In this document: positions 13,339 through 21,803 of the stretch, piece after piece | How positions within the stretch are numbered: position 1 is the first letter of the stretch | Layout of the letters: every line of letters starts with the position of its first letter | Assembly (NCBI GenBank): GCA_022711355.1 | Contig: JAKLFE010000038.1 | Coordinates: 1-43,467, forward strand | DNA from: Spirochaetota bacterium | GTDB lineage: Bacteria > Spirochaetota > Spirochaetia > Treponematales > Rectinemataceae | Length of the DNA stretch: 43,467 nt | Reading direction: 5' to 3' | Made by a program: the position numbers and the translations under genes | The notes under the pieces: generated by a model | The model's database searches: none | Told to the model about the DNA's origin: nothing | The model's input: the letters and a program-made list of their open reading frames with translations, nothing else

Positions 13339-15756
13339 ATGCTTCCCGAGCCTCCCGCGCCCGCCCGGGCGAGCCCGGCGCCTGCGCGGCGCCTCCCCTC
13401 CCGGAGGGCGCTCCGGGCCCTCCTCTGCGCCCTCCTCGCCTCCCTCCCCCTGAGCCTCGCCTCCTGCCAAGGGAGGGCCTTCGGCATGAGCCTGGACGAG
13501 CTCGCCGCCATCCTCGCCGCCTCCGATCCCGGGCCCATCCTCGCCCTTTCCGAGAAGGAGATCGAGGCCCGGGGCGAGCTCGGGCCCGAGTCCTTCTACT
13601 ACCTGGCCCGCTGGCTCGAGGACAGGGCCTCCGGCACGCCTGGCAAGCCCGGCGATCCCGGCTCGCCCGCCGCGCGGCGGGCGGGGAAGCTCTACCGCCT
13701 CGCCTTCGACCGGGCCGCGGGCCTCGCGCGGAGCGAGGCGGGCCGCGCCCACGCCCGGCTCCTGGCCGCCGCCGGGGACTGGGCCGAGCTCCTCGCCTTC
13801 GCCCTCGAGCACCGCGCCTCGGAGGGCCCCGACTGGGCCGTGGACCGCGCCGCTCTCGACGCGTTGCGCGAACTCGATATGCCGGACGCCCTCCTCGCCG
13901 CCCTCGAGGCCCTCCGCTCGGGCTTCCCCGCCGAATCCTCCGCCGACACGGGAGGCCTCCTCCTCCTCGAGGCCTGGGCGCGGCGCGAGCTCGGCAGCCC
14001 CGGCTGGTCGCTCCCCGTCCGGGCCCTCCTCCTCGAGCTCCCCGCGAGCTCCGCCCTCCCGCGGGCCCTCGCCCTCCTCGAGGGGGCCGAGCCCGCGGAC
14101 CTTCCCTTCTCCGCGGCCGAGCTCCGCGCGGCGCGCATGCGGGCCGCCGTCCTCGAGCGGGACTACGGCCTGGCCTGCCGCCTCGCCGCCCCGGCCCTCG
14201 GGGACATCCTCTCGGCCGCCTCCTCGCCGGCGACGGCCGCCGACGCGGGCAAGGCCTTCCTCTACGGAGGCGAGGCGCGCGCGGCCGCCCCCCGCTTCGC
14301 GGAGCTCGAGGCGCGGGCCCGGGAGGCGGCCGCGGCCGCCGGCAATCCCGCGCTCGCCGCCCGGGCCAGGAAGCTCGCCTGGAACGCCCTCTTCTACCGG
14401 GCCCGCTTCGCCCTCGCCCTCGAGCGCTGGGCCGAGGCAGCCGAGCTGCTCGGGCTCGCCGCGGCCGAGGCGAGCCTGCCCGAGGACGCCGACGCGGCCC
14501 TCTGGTACGGCCTCGAGGCCGCCTCCGGCGCGGCCCGGGCCGAGGCGGAGGCCGCCAAGGCCAAGGCCAGGGCGGCCAGCAAGCGGGAGAAGAGCCGCGC
14601 GGCGGCGGCCGCCGCCGCGGATGCCCGGGCGCGGCGGCGCCGCCTCGCGGCCCTCGCCCAGGCGGCCGCCGCCTGGAGGGCCCCGGCCCGCTTCGAGGAG
14701 CCCGCGAACGAGCTCCTCCGCGAGGCCCTCCGGGCCGGGGACTGGGAGCTCGTCCTCGACCTGGCCCGGGAGATCGCCCCGAGCCTGCCTGCGGAGACGG
14801 CGGCGCGCCTCGGCTACGCAGCGGCCCGGGCCCTCGAACTCGGCCGGGGGCGAGCCGCGGGGGCCGAGGCCCGGGAGCCCGCCTGGGAAGCTCGCTCCCG
14901 CTTCCTCGGCCTCGCCGCCGATCCCCGGGCTCCCCTGCACTACCGCGCCCTCGCGGCCTGGCGCTCCGGGGCCGAGCTTCCCCTCCTCCCCCCCGAGCTC
15001 CCCTCCCCCGCCCCCCCCGAGCGGCTCCCGGCGGAGGAAGCCTTCGTCCTGGGCTTCCTCGACTACGGCCTGCCGGACGCGGCCGCCGCCGAGGCCCGCG
15101 CCCGCGCCGCATCGGCCGGCCTCGGGCCCGAGTCCCTGCGGAGGATCGCGGCGGCCCTCGCGGCCGCGGGCCGGGCCGACGGCTCGATCCGGCTCGCCGC
15201 CGCCCTCATGGAGCGCCCCGACTGGGATCCCCGGCGCTCCGACTACGAGCTCCTCTATCCCCGGCCCTTCCTCGGCGAGTACCGCGCCATCAGCCCCGCG
15301 CCGGCCTGCCCCGAGCAGCTCCTCTTCGGCCTCCTGCGCTCGGAGAGCCTCTTCCGCGAGGACGTGGTCTCCCATGCGGGGGCGATCGGCCTGGCACAGC
15401 TCATGCCCCCGACGGCCGCCGAGGTGGCGCGCCGCCTGGGCCTCGAGGCCTACGACCTCCGCTCCGCCCCCGACAACCTCCGCCTCGGCGCGGCCTACTT
15501 CTCGGGCCTCCTCGCCTCCACGGGCCGGCCCCTCCGCGCGATGATGGCCTACAACGCGGGCCCCGGCCGGCTCCGGGCCTGGGCCGCCGAGGCCGGCAAC
15601 CTGCCCGACGACCTCCTCCTCGAGGCCATCGGCATCGCGGAGACGAGGGAGTACGGCCGGAAGATCCACTCGGCCTCGGTCATGTACGGGGAGCTGTACT
15701 ACGGGATCGGCGCGGCCCGGACGACGCGCTACGCGGTCGAGGGCGGGAAGCTCTAG
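13339..15756 (+). CDS. Slt-type soluble lytic murein transglycosylase, lipoprotein
   Basis: 805 residues. The N-terminus carries a late lipobox (LSLASC, cysteine 43) behind a Pro/Arg-rich stretch. Residues 50-630 are an alpha-helical superhelix resembling the U-domain of Slt70. The C-terminal SLT domain (about 655-795) contains LLRSESLF with catalytic Glu 669, then GAIGLAQLMPPTA, 'DNLRLGAAYFSGLL' and MMAYNAGPGRL, all standard family-1 lytic transglycosylase motifs. It cleaves the MurNAc-GlcNAc bond, giving 1,6-anhydro-muropeptides. The spacing behind the LysM fusion (22 nt) implies one operon for wall remodelling. The stop overlaps the convergent gene by 4 nt. Confidence 0.9.
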   Translation: MLPEPPAPARASPAPARRLPSRRALRALLCALLASLPLSLASCQGRAFGMSLDELAAILAASDPGPILALSEKEIEARGELGPESFYYLARWLEDRASGTPGKPGDPGSPAARRAGKLYRLAFDRAAGLARSEAGRAHARLLAAAGDWAELLAFALEHRASEGPDWAVDRAALDALRELDMPDALLAALEALRSGFPAESSADTGGLLLLEAWARRELGSPGWSLPVRALLLELPASSALPRALALLEGAEPADLPFSAAELRAARMRAAVLERDYGLACRLAAPALGDILSAASSPATAADAGKAFLYGGEARAAAPRFAELEARAREAAAAAGNPALAARARKLAWNALFYRARFALALERWAEAAELLGLAAAEASLPEDADAALWYGLEAASGAARAEAEAAKAKARAASKREKSRAAAAAAADARARRRRLAALAQAAAAWRAPARFEEPANELLREALRAGDWELVLDLAREIAPSLPAETAARLGYAAARALELGRGRAAGAEAREPAWEARSRFLGLAADPRAPLHYRALAAWRSGAELPLLPPELPSPAPPERLPAEEAFVLGFLDYGLPDAAAAEARARAASAGLGPESLRRIAAALAAAGRADGSIRLAAALMERPDWDPRRSDYELLYPRPFLGEYRAISPAPACPEQLLFGLLRSESLFREDVVSHAGAIGLAQLMPPTAAEVARRLGLEAYDLRSAPDNLRLGAAYFSGLLASTGRPLRAMMAYNAGPGRLRAWAAEAGNLPDDLLLEAIGIAETREYGRKIHSASVMYGELYYGIGAARTTRYAVEGGKL

Positions 15757-16145
15757 GCGGCGAGGGAGAAGAGCATCCCCGGCTCGACCAGGGGGCCCTG
15801 GGTGTAGGGGATGGCGGGCGAGGCCGCGGCGGCGTGCATCTCGGAGCTGTATTGCTGGATGAGGGCGTCGACCCGGGCCGGGCTGAGGCCCGCGGGCGCC
15901 TCGCGCGCCGCGAGGGGCTCGGACTTGACGCCCTCGAGCCGGCCGATGAGGACCTCGAGGATGTGGAGCTTGTCGACGCTGTAGGCGGCCATGCCGGCCT
16001 GGGCGGGCACGCCCGAGACGTGCTGGAAGCTGGCGTAGAGGGCTTGGCTCGCGAGCACGGGCAGGGATACCCGTCCCTCGCCGTAGCGCGGGGCGTAGGC
16101 GTAGGAGATCGGCAGGTAATTGCTCGCGATCGCTTGCGGAGCCAT
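15753..16145 (-). CDS. Conserved-looking hypothetical protein
   Basis: 130 residues from the ATG at 16145, which has GGAGGG 7 nt upstream; a longer in-frame start adds seven residues but lacks a ribosome site. No signal peptide or membrane helix. The N-terminal half is rich in Tyr/Pro ('ASNYLPISYAYAPRYGEGRVSLPVLASQALYASFQHVSGVPA'); the C-terminal half has a helix 'PARVDALIQQYSSEMHAA'. I recognise no family. It is the last gene of the purE-sua5 run and overlaps the convergent lytic transglycosylase by 4 nt. Normal codon use and a clear ribosome site support it as a real gene. Confidence 0.7.
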   Translation of the reverse strand: MAPQAIASNYLPISYAYAPRYGEGRVSLPVLASQALYASFQHVSGVPAQAGMAAYSVDKLHILEVLIGRLEGVKSEPLAAREAPAGLSPARVDALIQQYSSEMHAAAASPAIPYTQGPLVEPGMLFSLAA

Positions 16146-16207
16146 GGCTCTTCCCTCCGCTTCCACTATCGGAGCGGGGGAGGCGCGGGTTTACCGGAAG
16201 TTGCGCG

Positions 16208-17227
16208 CTACTTCGTCGAGGCCTTGTAGAGCCGGTCGTTGATGGCGGGCCCGAGGCCCCGCTCGGGGACCCGCTCGGCCCAGATCTCGTCCAGCCCGAG
16301 GCCGTCCAGCTCGTGGAGGGTCGAGAAGAGGGAGGCAGCCGCCTCGGCGAGGCCGCCCCCGGGGGCGAGGAGGCGGAGTTCGGCGAAGGCCCCGGCGAGG
16401 CTCCCCAGGCGCGCGAGCTCGGCCTCGCCCAGGAGGAGGACGGCGGCGCGGCGGCCGACGCGGCCCTCCCGCAGGGCCTCGGCGAAGGCCGGGCCGAGGC
16501 CGCCCTCCGGGGCCAGGCGCAGGGGCGTGCGGGGGGCGTAGTGGCTGTCCAGCTGCCCCGGGCTGGGGCTCGGGCCGCCGGCCGGTCCGCCGCCGGGCGG
16601 GGGGAAGTCGATCGGCCCGATCGCCGCCTCGATGGCCTCGCGGGCCATGCCGCCGGGCCTGAGGACCCGGGGCGGCTCGCGCGTCAGGTCGAGGACCGTG
16701 GACTCGACCCCGATCTCGCAGCTCCCCCCGTCCACGATGAGGTCGACCCGGTCGCCGAGCATCCGCGCCACGTGCTCGGCGCGGGTGGGCGAAAGGTAGC
16801 CGAAGGGATTGGCGCTCGGCGCGGCCACCGCCGTGCCCGAGGCCTCGATGATGGCCCGGGCTACCGGGTGGGCCGGGCAGCGGATGGCGACGCTCGGCAG
16901 GCCGCTGGTCACGAGCTCGGGCAGCTCCTCCACCTTGGGCAGGATGAGTGTGAGGGGCCCGGGCCAGAGCGCCTCCATGAGGGCCCGGGCCTTGGGCGGG
17001 ATCGAGGCGGCGACCCGGGAGGCTCCCGCCGCCGAGGCGACGTGGACGATGAGGGGATCGAAGCTCGGCCTGGCCTTGGCCTCGAAGACCCGGGCCACGG
17101 CGGCGGCGTTGAAGGCGTCGGCCCCGAGGCCGTAGACGGTCTCCGTGGGCAGGGCCACGAGGCCGCCGGCCGCGATGCGCGCGCCGGCCAGCGCGAGGTT
17201 GGCCGCGGTCGGCTCGAGGATCTCCAT
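16208..17227 (-). CDS. tsaC: L-threonylcarbamoyladenylate synthase, Sua5 type
   Basis: 339 residues. The YrdC domain (about 8-195) carries 'PTETVYGLGADA', the nucleotide-binding 'KARPSFDPLIVHV' and 'APSANPFGYLSPT'. The extra C-terminal Sua5 domain (about 225-335) with 'PGQLDSHYAPRTPL' in the linker marks the longer Sua5 form (TsaC2). The enzyme makes threonylcarbamoyl-AMP from threonine, bicarbonate and ATP, the first step to t6A37 in tRNA. It begins 1 nt after the purE stop codon, so the two are one operon. The t6A-modifying MtaB is 14 kb away. Confidence 0.92.
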   Translation of the reverse strand: MEILEPTAANLALAGARIAAGGLVALPTETVYGLGADAFNAAAVARVFEAKARPSFDPLIVHVASAAGASRVAASIPPKARALMEALWPGPLTLILPKVEELPELVTSGLPSVAIRCPAHPVARAIIEASGTAVAAPSANPFGYLSPTRAEHVARMLGDRVDLIVDGGSCEIGVESTVLDLTREPPRVLRPGGMAREAIEAAIGPIDFPPPGGGPAGGPSPSPGQLDSHYAPRTPLRLAPEGGLGPAFAEALREGRVGRRAAVLLLGEAELARLGSLAGAFAELRLLAPGGGLAEAAASLFSTLHELDGLGLDEIWAERVPERGLGPAINDRLYKASTK

Positions 17228-17228
17228 G

Positions 17229-17756
17229 CTAGGCCCGCTCCCCGTAGCCCTCGGGCCCGAGCTCCTCGAGGCGGGCGGCCTTGGCGAGGACCTCGGCCTC
17301 CATGCGCGCCGCGTAGGCGGCGAGGCGGGCGGCGAGCTCGGGCCGGGAGGTGGCGAGGATGCGCGCGGCCAGGAGGCCGGCGTTGCGGGCCCCGTCCACG
17401 CCGACCGTCGCGACGGGCACGCCGGGGGGCATCTGGACGATGGACAGGAGGCTGTCCAGGCCGTCGAGGGTCTTGGAGCGCACGGGCACGCCGATCACCG
17501 GCAGGGTCGTCATGGCGGCCGTCATGCCGGGCAGGTGGGCCGCGCCCCCCGCCCCCGCGACGATGACCTTAAGGCCGCGGCCGGCGGCTGATTTCGCATA
17601 ACTCGCCAGCCGCTCGGGCGTGCGGTGGGCCGAGACGACGGTGGTCTCGCAGCCCACGCCGAGCTCTCCGAGGACCCGGGCCGCCTCGGCCATGACCGGC
17701 AGGTCCGAGTCCGAGCCCATGATGACGCCGACGAGGGGGGATTCCGCCTGTTCCAT
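17229..17756 (-). CDS. purE: N5-carboxyaminoimidazole ribonucleotide mutase
   Basis: 175 residues, the length of class I PurE. Motifs: [14 protein letters not shown] (9-22), '[10 protein letters not shown]', '[29 protein letters not shown]' and '[25 protein letters not shown]'. It moves the carboxylate of N5-CAIR to give CAIR in purine synthesis. The partner synthetase PurK is at 37371-38558. The -10 box TATCAT lies 6 nt before the ATG with no ribosome site, so purE probably has its own leaderless promoter, separate from the sugar operon ending 33 nt upstream. Confidence 0.95.
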   Translation of the reverse strand: MEQAESPLVGVIMGSDSDLPVMAEAARVLGELGVGCETTVVSAHRTPERLASYAKSAAGRGLKVIVAGAGGAAHLPGMTAAMTTLPVIGVPVRSKTLDGLDSLLSIVQMPPGVPVATVGVDGARNAGLLAARILATSRPELAARLAAYAARMEAEVLAKAARLEELGPEGYGERA

Positions 17757-17762
17757 GGGCCG

Positions 17763-17792
17763 ATGATACGCCGCCCGGGCGGCCCGGGTCTA
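17763..17792 (-). promoter_or_regulatory. Leaderless purE promoter overlapping the pfkB-type gene stop codon
   Basis: TAGACC (17792-17787; its TAG is the stop codon of the kinase gene), 18-nt spacer, TATCAT (17768-17763), 6 nt, ATG. The spacer contains the perfect palindrome CCGCCCGGGCGG (17771-17782). Confidence 0.5.
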
Positions 17793-18713
17793 GCGCGCGA
17801 GGGCCCGCACCCGCCCGGCGTCGAGCTCGTCCGAGGCGCCGCCCAGGTAGGTGCAGGCGAGGGCGCCCGCCGCGCAGGCGAAGCTCGCCGCCTCTGCGAG
17901 CGGGCGCCCCTCGGCCACGCTCGCGAGGAGGAAGGCCGCGGCGAAGGTGTCGCCCGCCCCCGTGGGATCCAGGACCTCGACGGGGAAGGGCGCGATCGCG
18001 CGGCCCCCGGCCAAGGCCCCCTCGGGCCCGAGCTTGACGATCGGGCAGGCGGTGAGGCTCGAGAGGAAGCACGCGGCCTCGGCCGCGCCTCGCGCGGCGC
18101 CGCCCAGGCGCCTGGCTATCGACAGGGCCTCGTCCTCGTTGACGAAGAGGTAGTCGAGGAGGGGCAGCCATTCCTCCGCGCCCTCCCACTCCTCGCTCGG
18201 GTCCCACTGCGTATCGAGGGAGACGCTCGCCCCCGCCTCCCGCGCCGCGCGGAACAGCTCGGCCACGCGGGGGAGGAAGCGCGGCATGCCGTAGGCGCCG
18301 GAGACGTGCAGGTGCGCGTAGTCCCCCAGCCGCGGGAAGGCCCCGCCCCCGTCGAAGGCGGCGAGCGAGCCCCGGAAGGTGACCTGGGTCCGCGTCGCGC
18401 CTCGGACCAGGTTGACGGTCAGGCCGCTGCGCTCGCCGCCCTCCATGCCCAGGAGGCCGATCCCGACCCCGGCCCGGGAGAGCTCGTCGCGGGCCAGGCG
18501 CCCGTAGTCGTCCTCGCCCAGGAGGCCGCAGATATCGGCCTCGCCCCCCAGGCGGGCGTAGGCCGCGGCCGCGAGGGCGGTCGACCCGCCCAAGGCGGCG
18601 CGGCAGCCCGAGCAGAAGACCTCCCGGTCGAGGGCGGGCGGCGCCTCGAGCCCCGAGAGGACGAGGTCGGCGTTGACGTCCCCGGCGAAGAGCAGCCTGC
18701 GGCGGCCGGCCAT
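17790..18713 (-). CDS. PfkB-family carbohydrate kinase
   Basis: 307 residues from the ATG at 18713, which shares one base with the stop of the GH4 gene (TGATG). PfkB/ribokinase signatures: 'GGSTALAAAAYARLGGEADICGLLGEDDYG' (42-71) and DPTGAGDTFAAAF (249-261) with catalytic Asp 255 and the anion-hole GAGD. The family phosphorylates sugars or sugar phosphates (fructose, tagatose-6-P, ribose, 2-keto-3-deoxygluconate). In this operon, a kinase for the GH4 product or tagatose-6-phosphate would fit (inference). The open frame continues upstream antisense to no gene start and is not coding there. Translational coupling to the GH4 gene is likely. Confidence 0.9.
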   Translation of the reverse strand: MAGRRRLLFAGDVNADLVLSGLEAPPALDREVFCSGCRAALGGSTALAAAAYARLGGEADICGLLGEDDYGRLARDELSRAGVGIGLLGMEGGERSGLTVNLVRGATRTQVTFRGSLAAFDGGGAFPRLGDYAHLHVSGAYGMPRFLPRVAELFRAAREAGASVSLDTQWDPSEEWEGAEEWLPLLDYLFVNEDEALSIARRLGGAARGAAEAACFLSSLTACPIVKLGPEGALAGGRAIAPFPVEVLDPTGAGDTFAAAFLLASVAEGRPLAEAASFACAAGALACTYLGGASDELDAGRVRALAR

Positions 18714-20038
18714 CAGAGCTCCACGCTCTCGAACTGGGGCAGCCAGGCCCGGTTGGCCGCGAACATCTCGCGGACCAGGTCGCGGATCTCGGCGAGGGAG
18801 AGGACCGCCGAGGTGAGGGGGTCGTGGGCGACGGCCTGGTACACGAGCCGGGCGTCGCCCGTCCGGTGCGCGAGCACGGCCGTCTCCTCGATCCGGGAGG
18901 AGAGCGAGGTGAGGATGGCGCACTGGGGCGGCAGGTCGCCGACCATCACGGGATGGAAGCCCGAGCGGTCGACGTAGACCGGCACCTCGACGCAGGCCCC
19001 GTCGGGGAGGTTCGTCACGTAGCCGCGGTTCTGCACGTTGCCGTTGAAGCGGAAGGTCTCGCCCCCGGCGAGGGCGTTCACGATCCAGGCCGCGTACTCC
19101 TCGCCGCGCTCGAGCTCGATGGGCTTCCTCGCGTCGAACCAGGAGCGGGCCTCGTCCCTCCAGGTCGCCTCGTTGTTCTGATACTCCTTGAGGATGTAGG
19201 CGTGCTCCCCGGGATTCCATCCCGTGCCGCGCGAGCAGTACTTCTCGATGAGGTCCTTGCGCTTGCGGAACCAGGGGTTGTACTCGGAGTTGTGGCCGCT
19301 CGACTCGGTGACGTAGTAGTCGAGGGCGAGGAACATCTCGTTGCGCACGGGCTCCTCGCCGTAGACCTCGAGCCGTCTCACCGCCTCGCGGATCAAGGGG
19401 TAGGCGTCCTTCCCCTTCCACTTGAACTCCGTGTACCAGGCTTGGTGGTTGATGCCCGCGCAGACGTAGTCGATCTCCTCGTAGGGCGCGCCGATCCAGC
19501 CGGCGAGCATCCGCGCCGTGCCCTGCACCGAGTGGCACAGGCCCGTGACCGTGATCGACGAGGTCTTCTGCAGGTCGTTGCAGAGCATGGCCATGGGGTT
19601 CGTGTAGTTCAGGAGGACGGCCCCGGGGCAGAGCCGCTCCATGTCGCGGGCGATGGACTCCAGCGCCGGCGCGGTGCGCAGGAAGCGGAAGATGCCCGAG
19701 GGGCCGCGCGTGTCGCCCACGCAGATGTCCACGCCGTGGCGCGCGGGGATCTCGATGTCGTAGCGCCAGACCTCGGTGCCGCCCGCGAGTATGGTGCACA
19801 GGACCACGTCGGCGCCGCGGAGGGCCTCCTCCCGGTCCATGGTCGCGAGCACCTTGGCCGGGCGCTTGCCCATCTCCACGATGCGCGACACCGCGCGGCG
19901 GGAGAAGTCGAGCCGCTCGGCGTCGATGTCCATGAGCCGGATCTCGGCGTCCTCGAGGCGGGGGAAGCTGAGGATGTCCCGAACGAGCTCGCGCGTGAAG
20001 CCGAGGCTTCCCGCGCCGATGAAGGCTATCTTGGTCAT
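18713..20038 (-). CDS. Glycoside hydrolase family 4, alpha-galactosidase (MelA)-like
   Basis: 441 residues. NAD-binding N-terminus [18 protein letters not shown] (4-21), '[15 protein letters not shown]' (108-122), NYTNPMAM (144-151), the metal and catalytic motif CHSV (168-171) and GINH (195-198). GH4 enzymes use NAD+ and Mn2+ in an oxidation-elimination-addition mechanism. CHSV with an unphosphorylated-substrate-type context places this near MelA alpha-galactosidases rather than the 6-phospho-glycosidases. That agrees with ABC (not PTS) uptake in this operon. It is expected to be cytoplasmic, hydrolysing an imported alpha-galactoside. It lies 22 nt behind a permease gene. Confidence 0.9.
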   Translation of the reverse strand: MTKIAFIGAGSLGFTRELVRDILSFPRLEDAEIRLMDIDAERLDFSRRAVSRIVEMGKRPAKVLATMDREEALRGADVVLCTILAGGTEVWRYDIEIPARHGVDICVGDTRGPSGIFRFLRTAPALESIARDMERLCPGAVLLNYTNPMAMLCNDLQKTSSITVTGLCHSVQGTARMLAGWIGAPYEEIDYVCAGINHQAWYTEFKWKGKDAYPLIREAVRRLEVYGEEPVRNEMFLALDYYVTESSGHNSEYNPWFRKRKDLIEKYCSRGTGWNPGEHAYILKEYQNNEATWRDEARSWFDARKPIELERGEEYAAWIVNALAGGETFRFNGNVQNRGYVTNLPDGACVEVPVYVDRSGFHPVMVGDLPPQCAILTSLSSRIEETAVLAHRTGDARLVYQAVAHDPLTSAVLSLAEIRDLVREMFAANRAWLPQFESVEL

Positions 20039-20060
20039 TGCGCGCGCGTCCTTTCGGCTC

Positions 20061-20903
20061 TTACTTGATGCCCGTGAGCGCGGCGCCCTCGATGATCTGG
20101 CGCTGCGCGAGGAAGAATACGGCGAGAATGGGGAGGACCGCCAGCACGGCGCAGGCCATGAGGAAGGTCCATTGGCCGGAGTAGGTATACTGGTACAGCG
20201 AGAGGCCCACGGTCAGTGTGGTGAGCTTCTGCTGGCTCGGCAGGTAGATGAGGGGCCGAAGCAGGTCGTTCCAGGTCCCCGTGAAGGTCATGATGGCGAG
20301 GGCGCTCGCGGCGGGCTTCGCGAGCGGGAGGTAGATCCGCCAGAACATCAGCGGCAGGGATACGCCGTCCACCCGAGCGGCCTCGGCGAGCTCGACCGGC
20401 ACCGAGGAGTAGAACTGCCGCAGGAGGAAGGTCCCGTACGCCCCGCCCAGAAAGGCGGTGGCCCAGAGCGGGAGCTTCGTGCCCACGAGCCCGAGCTTCG
20501 AGAAGACGATGAAATTGGGGATGAGGGCCACCTGGGGCGGGATGACGAAGGAGGCGAGGAGGAGGGAGAAGACGAGGTCCCTGCCCCGGAACCTGAAGAC
20601 GGCGAAGACGAAGCCGGCCGCGGCGCAGGTGAGGACCTGGCCGAGGGTGTTGAGGAATGAGAGCTCGAAGGAATTCCACACCTGCCTGAGGAGGAAGGGA
20701 GCCGCCTTCACGAGCCGCGCGTAGTTGGCGAGAGTCGGGCGGACCGGCAGGAGGCGGCCGTCGTACTGGTCGGCGAGGGGCTTCAGGGAGGTGGAGAGCA
20801 TCCATATGAAGGGCCCGGCCGTCAGGGCGAGGACGAAGATGAGGGCGATGTAGCCCGCGGCGGCCCCCGCGGCGCGGCGAGCCCTCGAGGCCTGGTCAAT
20901 CAT
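20061..20903 (-). CDS. ABC sugar importer permease, MalG/LacG type (system 2)
   Basis: 280 residues, six predicted membrane helices, CUT1-family binding-protein-dependent permease. The EAA loop that docks the ATPase is [24 protein letters not shown] (near 190-215). The C-terminus [15 protein letters not shown] is typical of MalG-type subunits. It overlaps the partner permease by 8 nt, so the pair is translationally coupled. With the lipoprotein binding component 21804-23066 it forms a complete membrane module, but no ATPase gene is nearby. A shared MsmK/UgpC-type ATPase elsewhere is probable. Confidence 0.93.
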   Translation of the reverse strand: MIDQASRARRAAGAAAGYIALIFVLALTAGPFIWMLSTSLKPLADQYDGRLLPVRPTLANYARLVKAAPFLLRQVWNSFELSFLNTLGQVLTCAAAGFVFAVFRFRGRDLVFSLLLASFVIPPQVALIPNFIVFSKLGLVGTKLPLWATAFLGGAYGTFLLRQFYSSVPVELAEAARVDGVSLPLMFWRIYLPLAKPAASALAIMTFTGTWNDLLRPLIYLPSQQKLTTLTVGLSLYQYTYSGQWTFLMACAVLAVLPILAVFFLAQRQIIEGAALTGIK

Positions 20904-21783
20904 AGACGACGAGCCTCTTCTCGAGCCGGAAATAAGCGAGCATGAGAAGGACGATCACCGCGGCGAGTATCATCGCCTGGGCGCTCGCGAGCCCCATGCT
21001 GAACCAGCGGAAGCCGTTGCGGTAGATCAGGTAGACCACCGTGGCCATGGTCGATTCGCCCTGGCTGCGGCGCGTGAGCATGTAGATATACTCGAAAGCC
21101 TGGAGCCCGTTGACCGTCGCGATGATCACCTGGAAGAAGATGGTCGGCGAGATGAGGGGCAGGGTGATCCTGAAGAACTTCCTGGCGCCCCCCGCCCCGT
21201 CTATGGTCGCCGCCTCGTAGTAGGTCGCGGGCACCGCCTTGAGTCCGGCGAGGAGAACTATCATGCCCTCCCCAAGCGCGCCCCACACGTTGGCGATGGT
21301 CACCGCGTAGAAAATGGCCCCCTCGCCGAGCCAGTTCACCGGCCGGAGGCCGAGGACCTGGAGGAGGCGGTTGAGCAGGCCCTCGTCCTTCGCGTAGATC
21401 CAGGTGAAGACCAGGCCGATGGCCACGGCCGAGGTGATCGAGGGCGCGAAGAACATGGCGCGGAAGAAGCCCTGGCCCCGCAGTCCCCTATTGAGGAGGA
21501 GCGCCAGGGCCAGGGAAAGGGCGACGCAGAGGGGGACGTAGAGGGCCGCGAAGCGGAGCGTCACGCGGACGGCCGCGAGGAACTTGGGATCGCCCAGGCA
21601 CCGGGCGTAATTCCCCAGGCCCGCCCAGGAGGGCGGGTTGATGAGGTCCCAGGCCGTGAGGCTCAAGACGCCCGAGGCCAGGAGGGAGCCCGCGGTCCCG
21701 AAGGCTATCCCGGCCAGGGTCGGGGCGAGCATGATCCAGAGCCACGCCCGTTCCGAGCCGAGCGGCCGCAATCTTCCCTGCAT
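20896..21783 (-). CDS. ABC sugar importer permease, MalF/UgpA type (system 2)
   Basis: 295 residues, six membrane helices, CUT1 family. The N-terminus (ERAWLWIMLAPTLAGIAFGTAGSLLASGVLSLTAWDL) and 'FRAMFFAPSITSAVAIGLVFTWIY' are typical. The EAA loop reads YYEAATIDGAGGARKFFRITLPLISPT. It carries the SD GGAGG/GGAG before ATG 21783. It is paired with the MalG-type permease downstream (8-nt overlap) and the lipoprotein upstream (20-nt gap). Subunit order binding protein-F-G differs from system 1, where the permeases precede the binding protein. Confidence 0.93.
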   Translation of the reverse strand: MQGRLRPLGSERAWLWIMLAPTLAGIAFGTAGSLLASGVLSLTAWDLINPPSWAGLGNYARCLGDPKFLAAVRVTLRFAALYVPLCVALSLALALLLNRGLRGQGFFRAMFFAPSITSAVAIGLVFTWIYAKDEGLLNRLLQVLGLRPVNWLGEGAIFYAVTIANVWGALGEGMIVLLAGLKAVPATYYEAATIDGAGGARKFFRITLPLISPTIFFQVIIATVNGLQAFEYIYMLTRRSQGESTMATVVYLIYRNGFRWFSMGLASAQAMILAAVIVLLMLAYFRLEKRLVVYD

Positions 21784-21803
21784 CTCCGCCTCCGCCCGCT
21801 TCC

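Noticed and set aside
17771..17782. CCGCCCGGGCGG as a terminator of the sugar operon
   Set aside because: As RNA the palindrome can pair only 4 bp around a loop and has no U-tract; it is better described as part of the purE promoter spacer.
17790..19799. A single 669-codon open frame covering the kinase gene and reading through most of the GH4 gene
   Set aside because: The upstream part is a shadow frame of the GH4 gene with low-complexity Arg/Pro/Gly composition. The kinase clearly begins at the ATG 18713 with a family-typical N-terminus.
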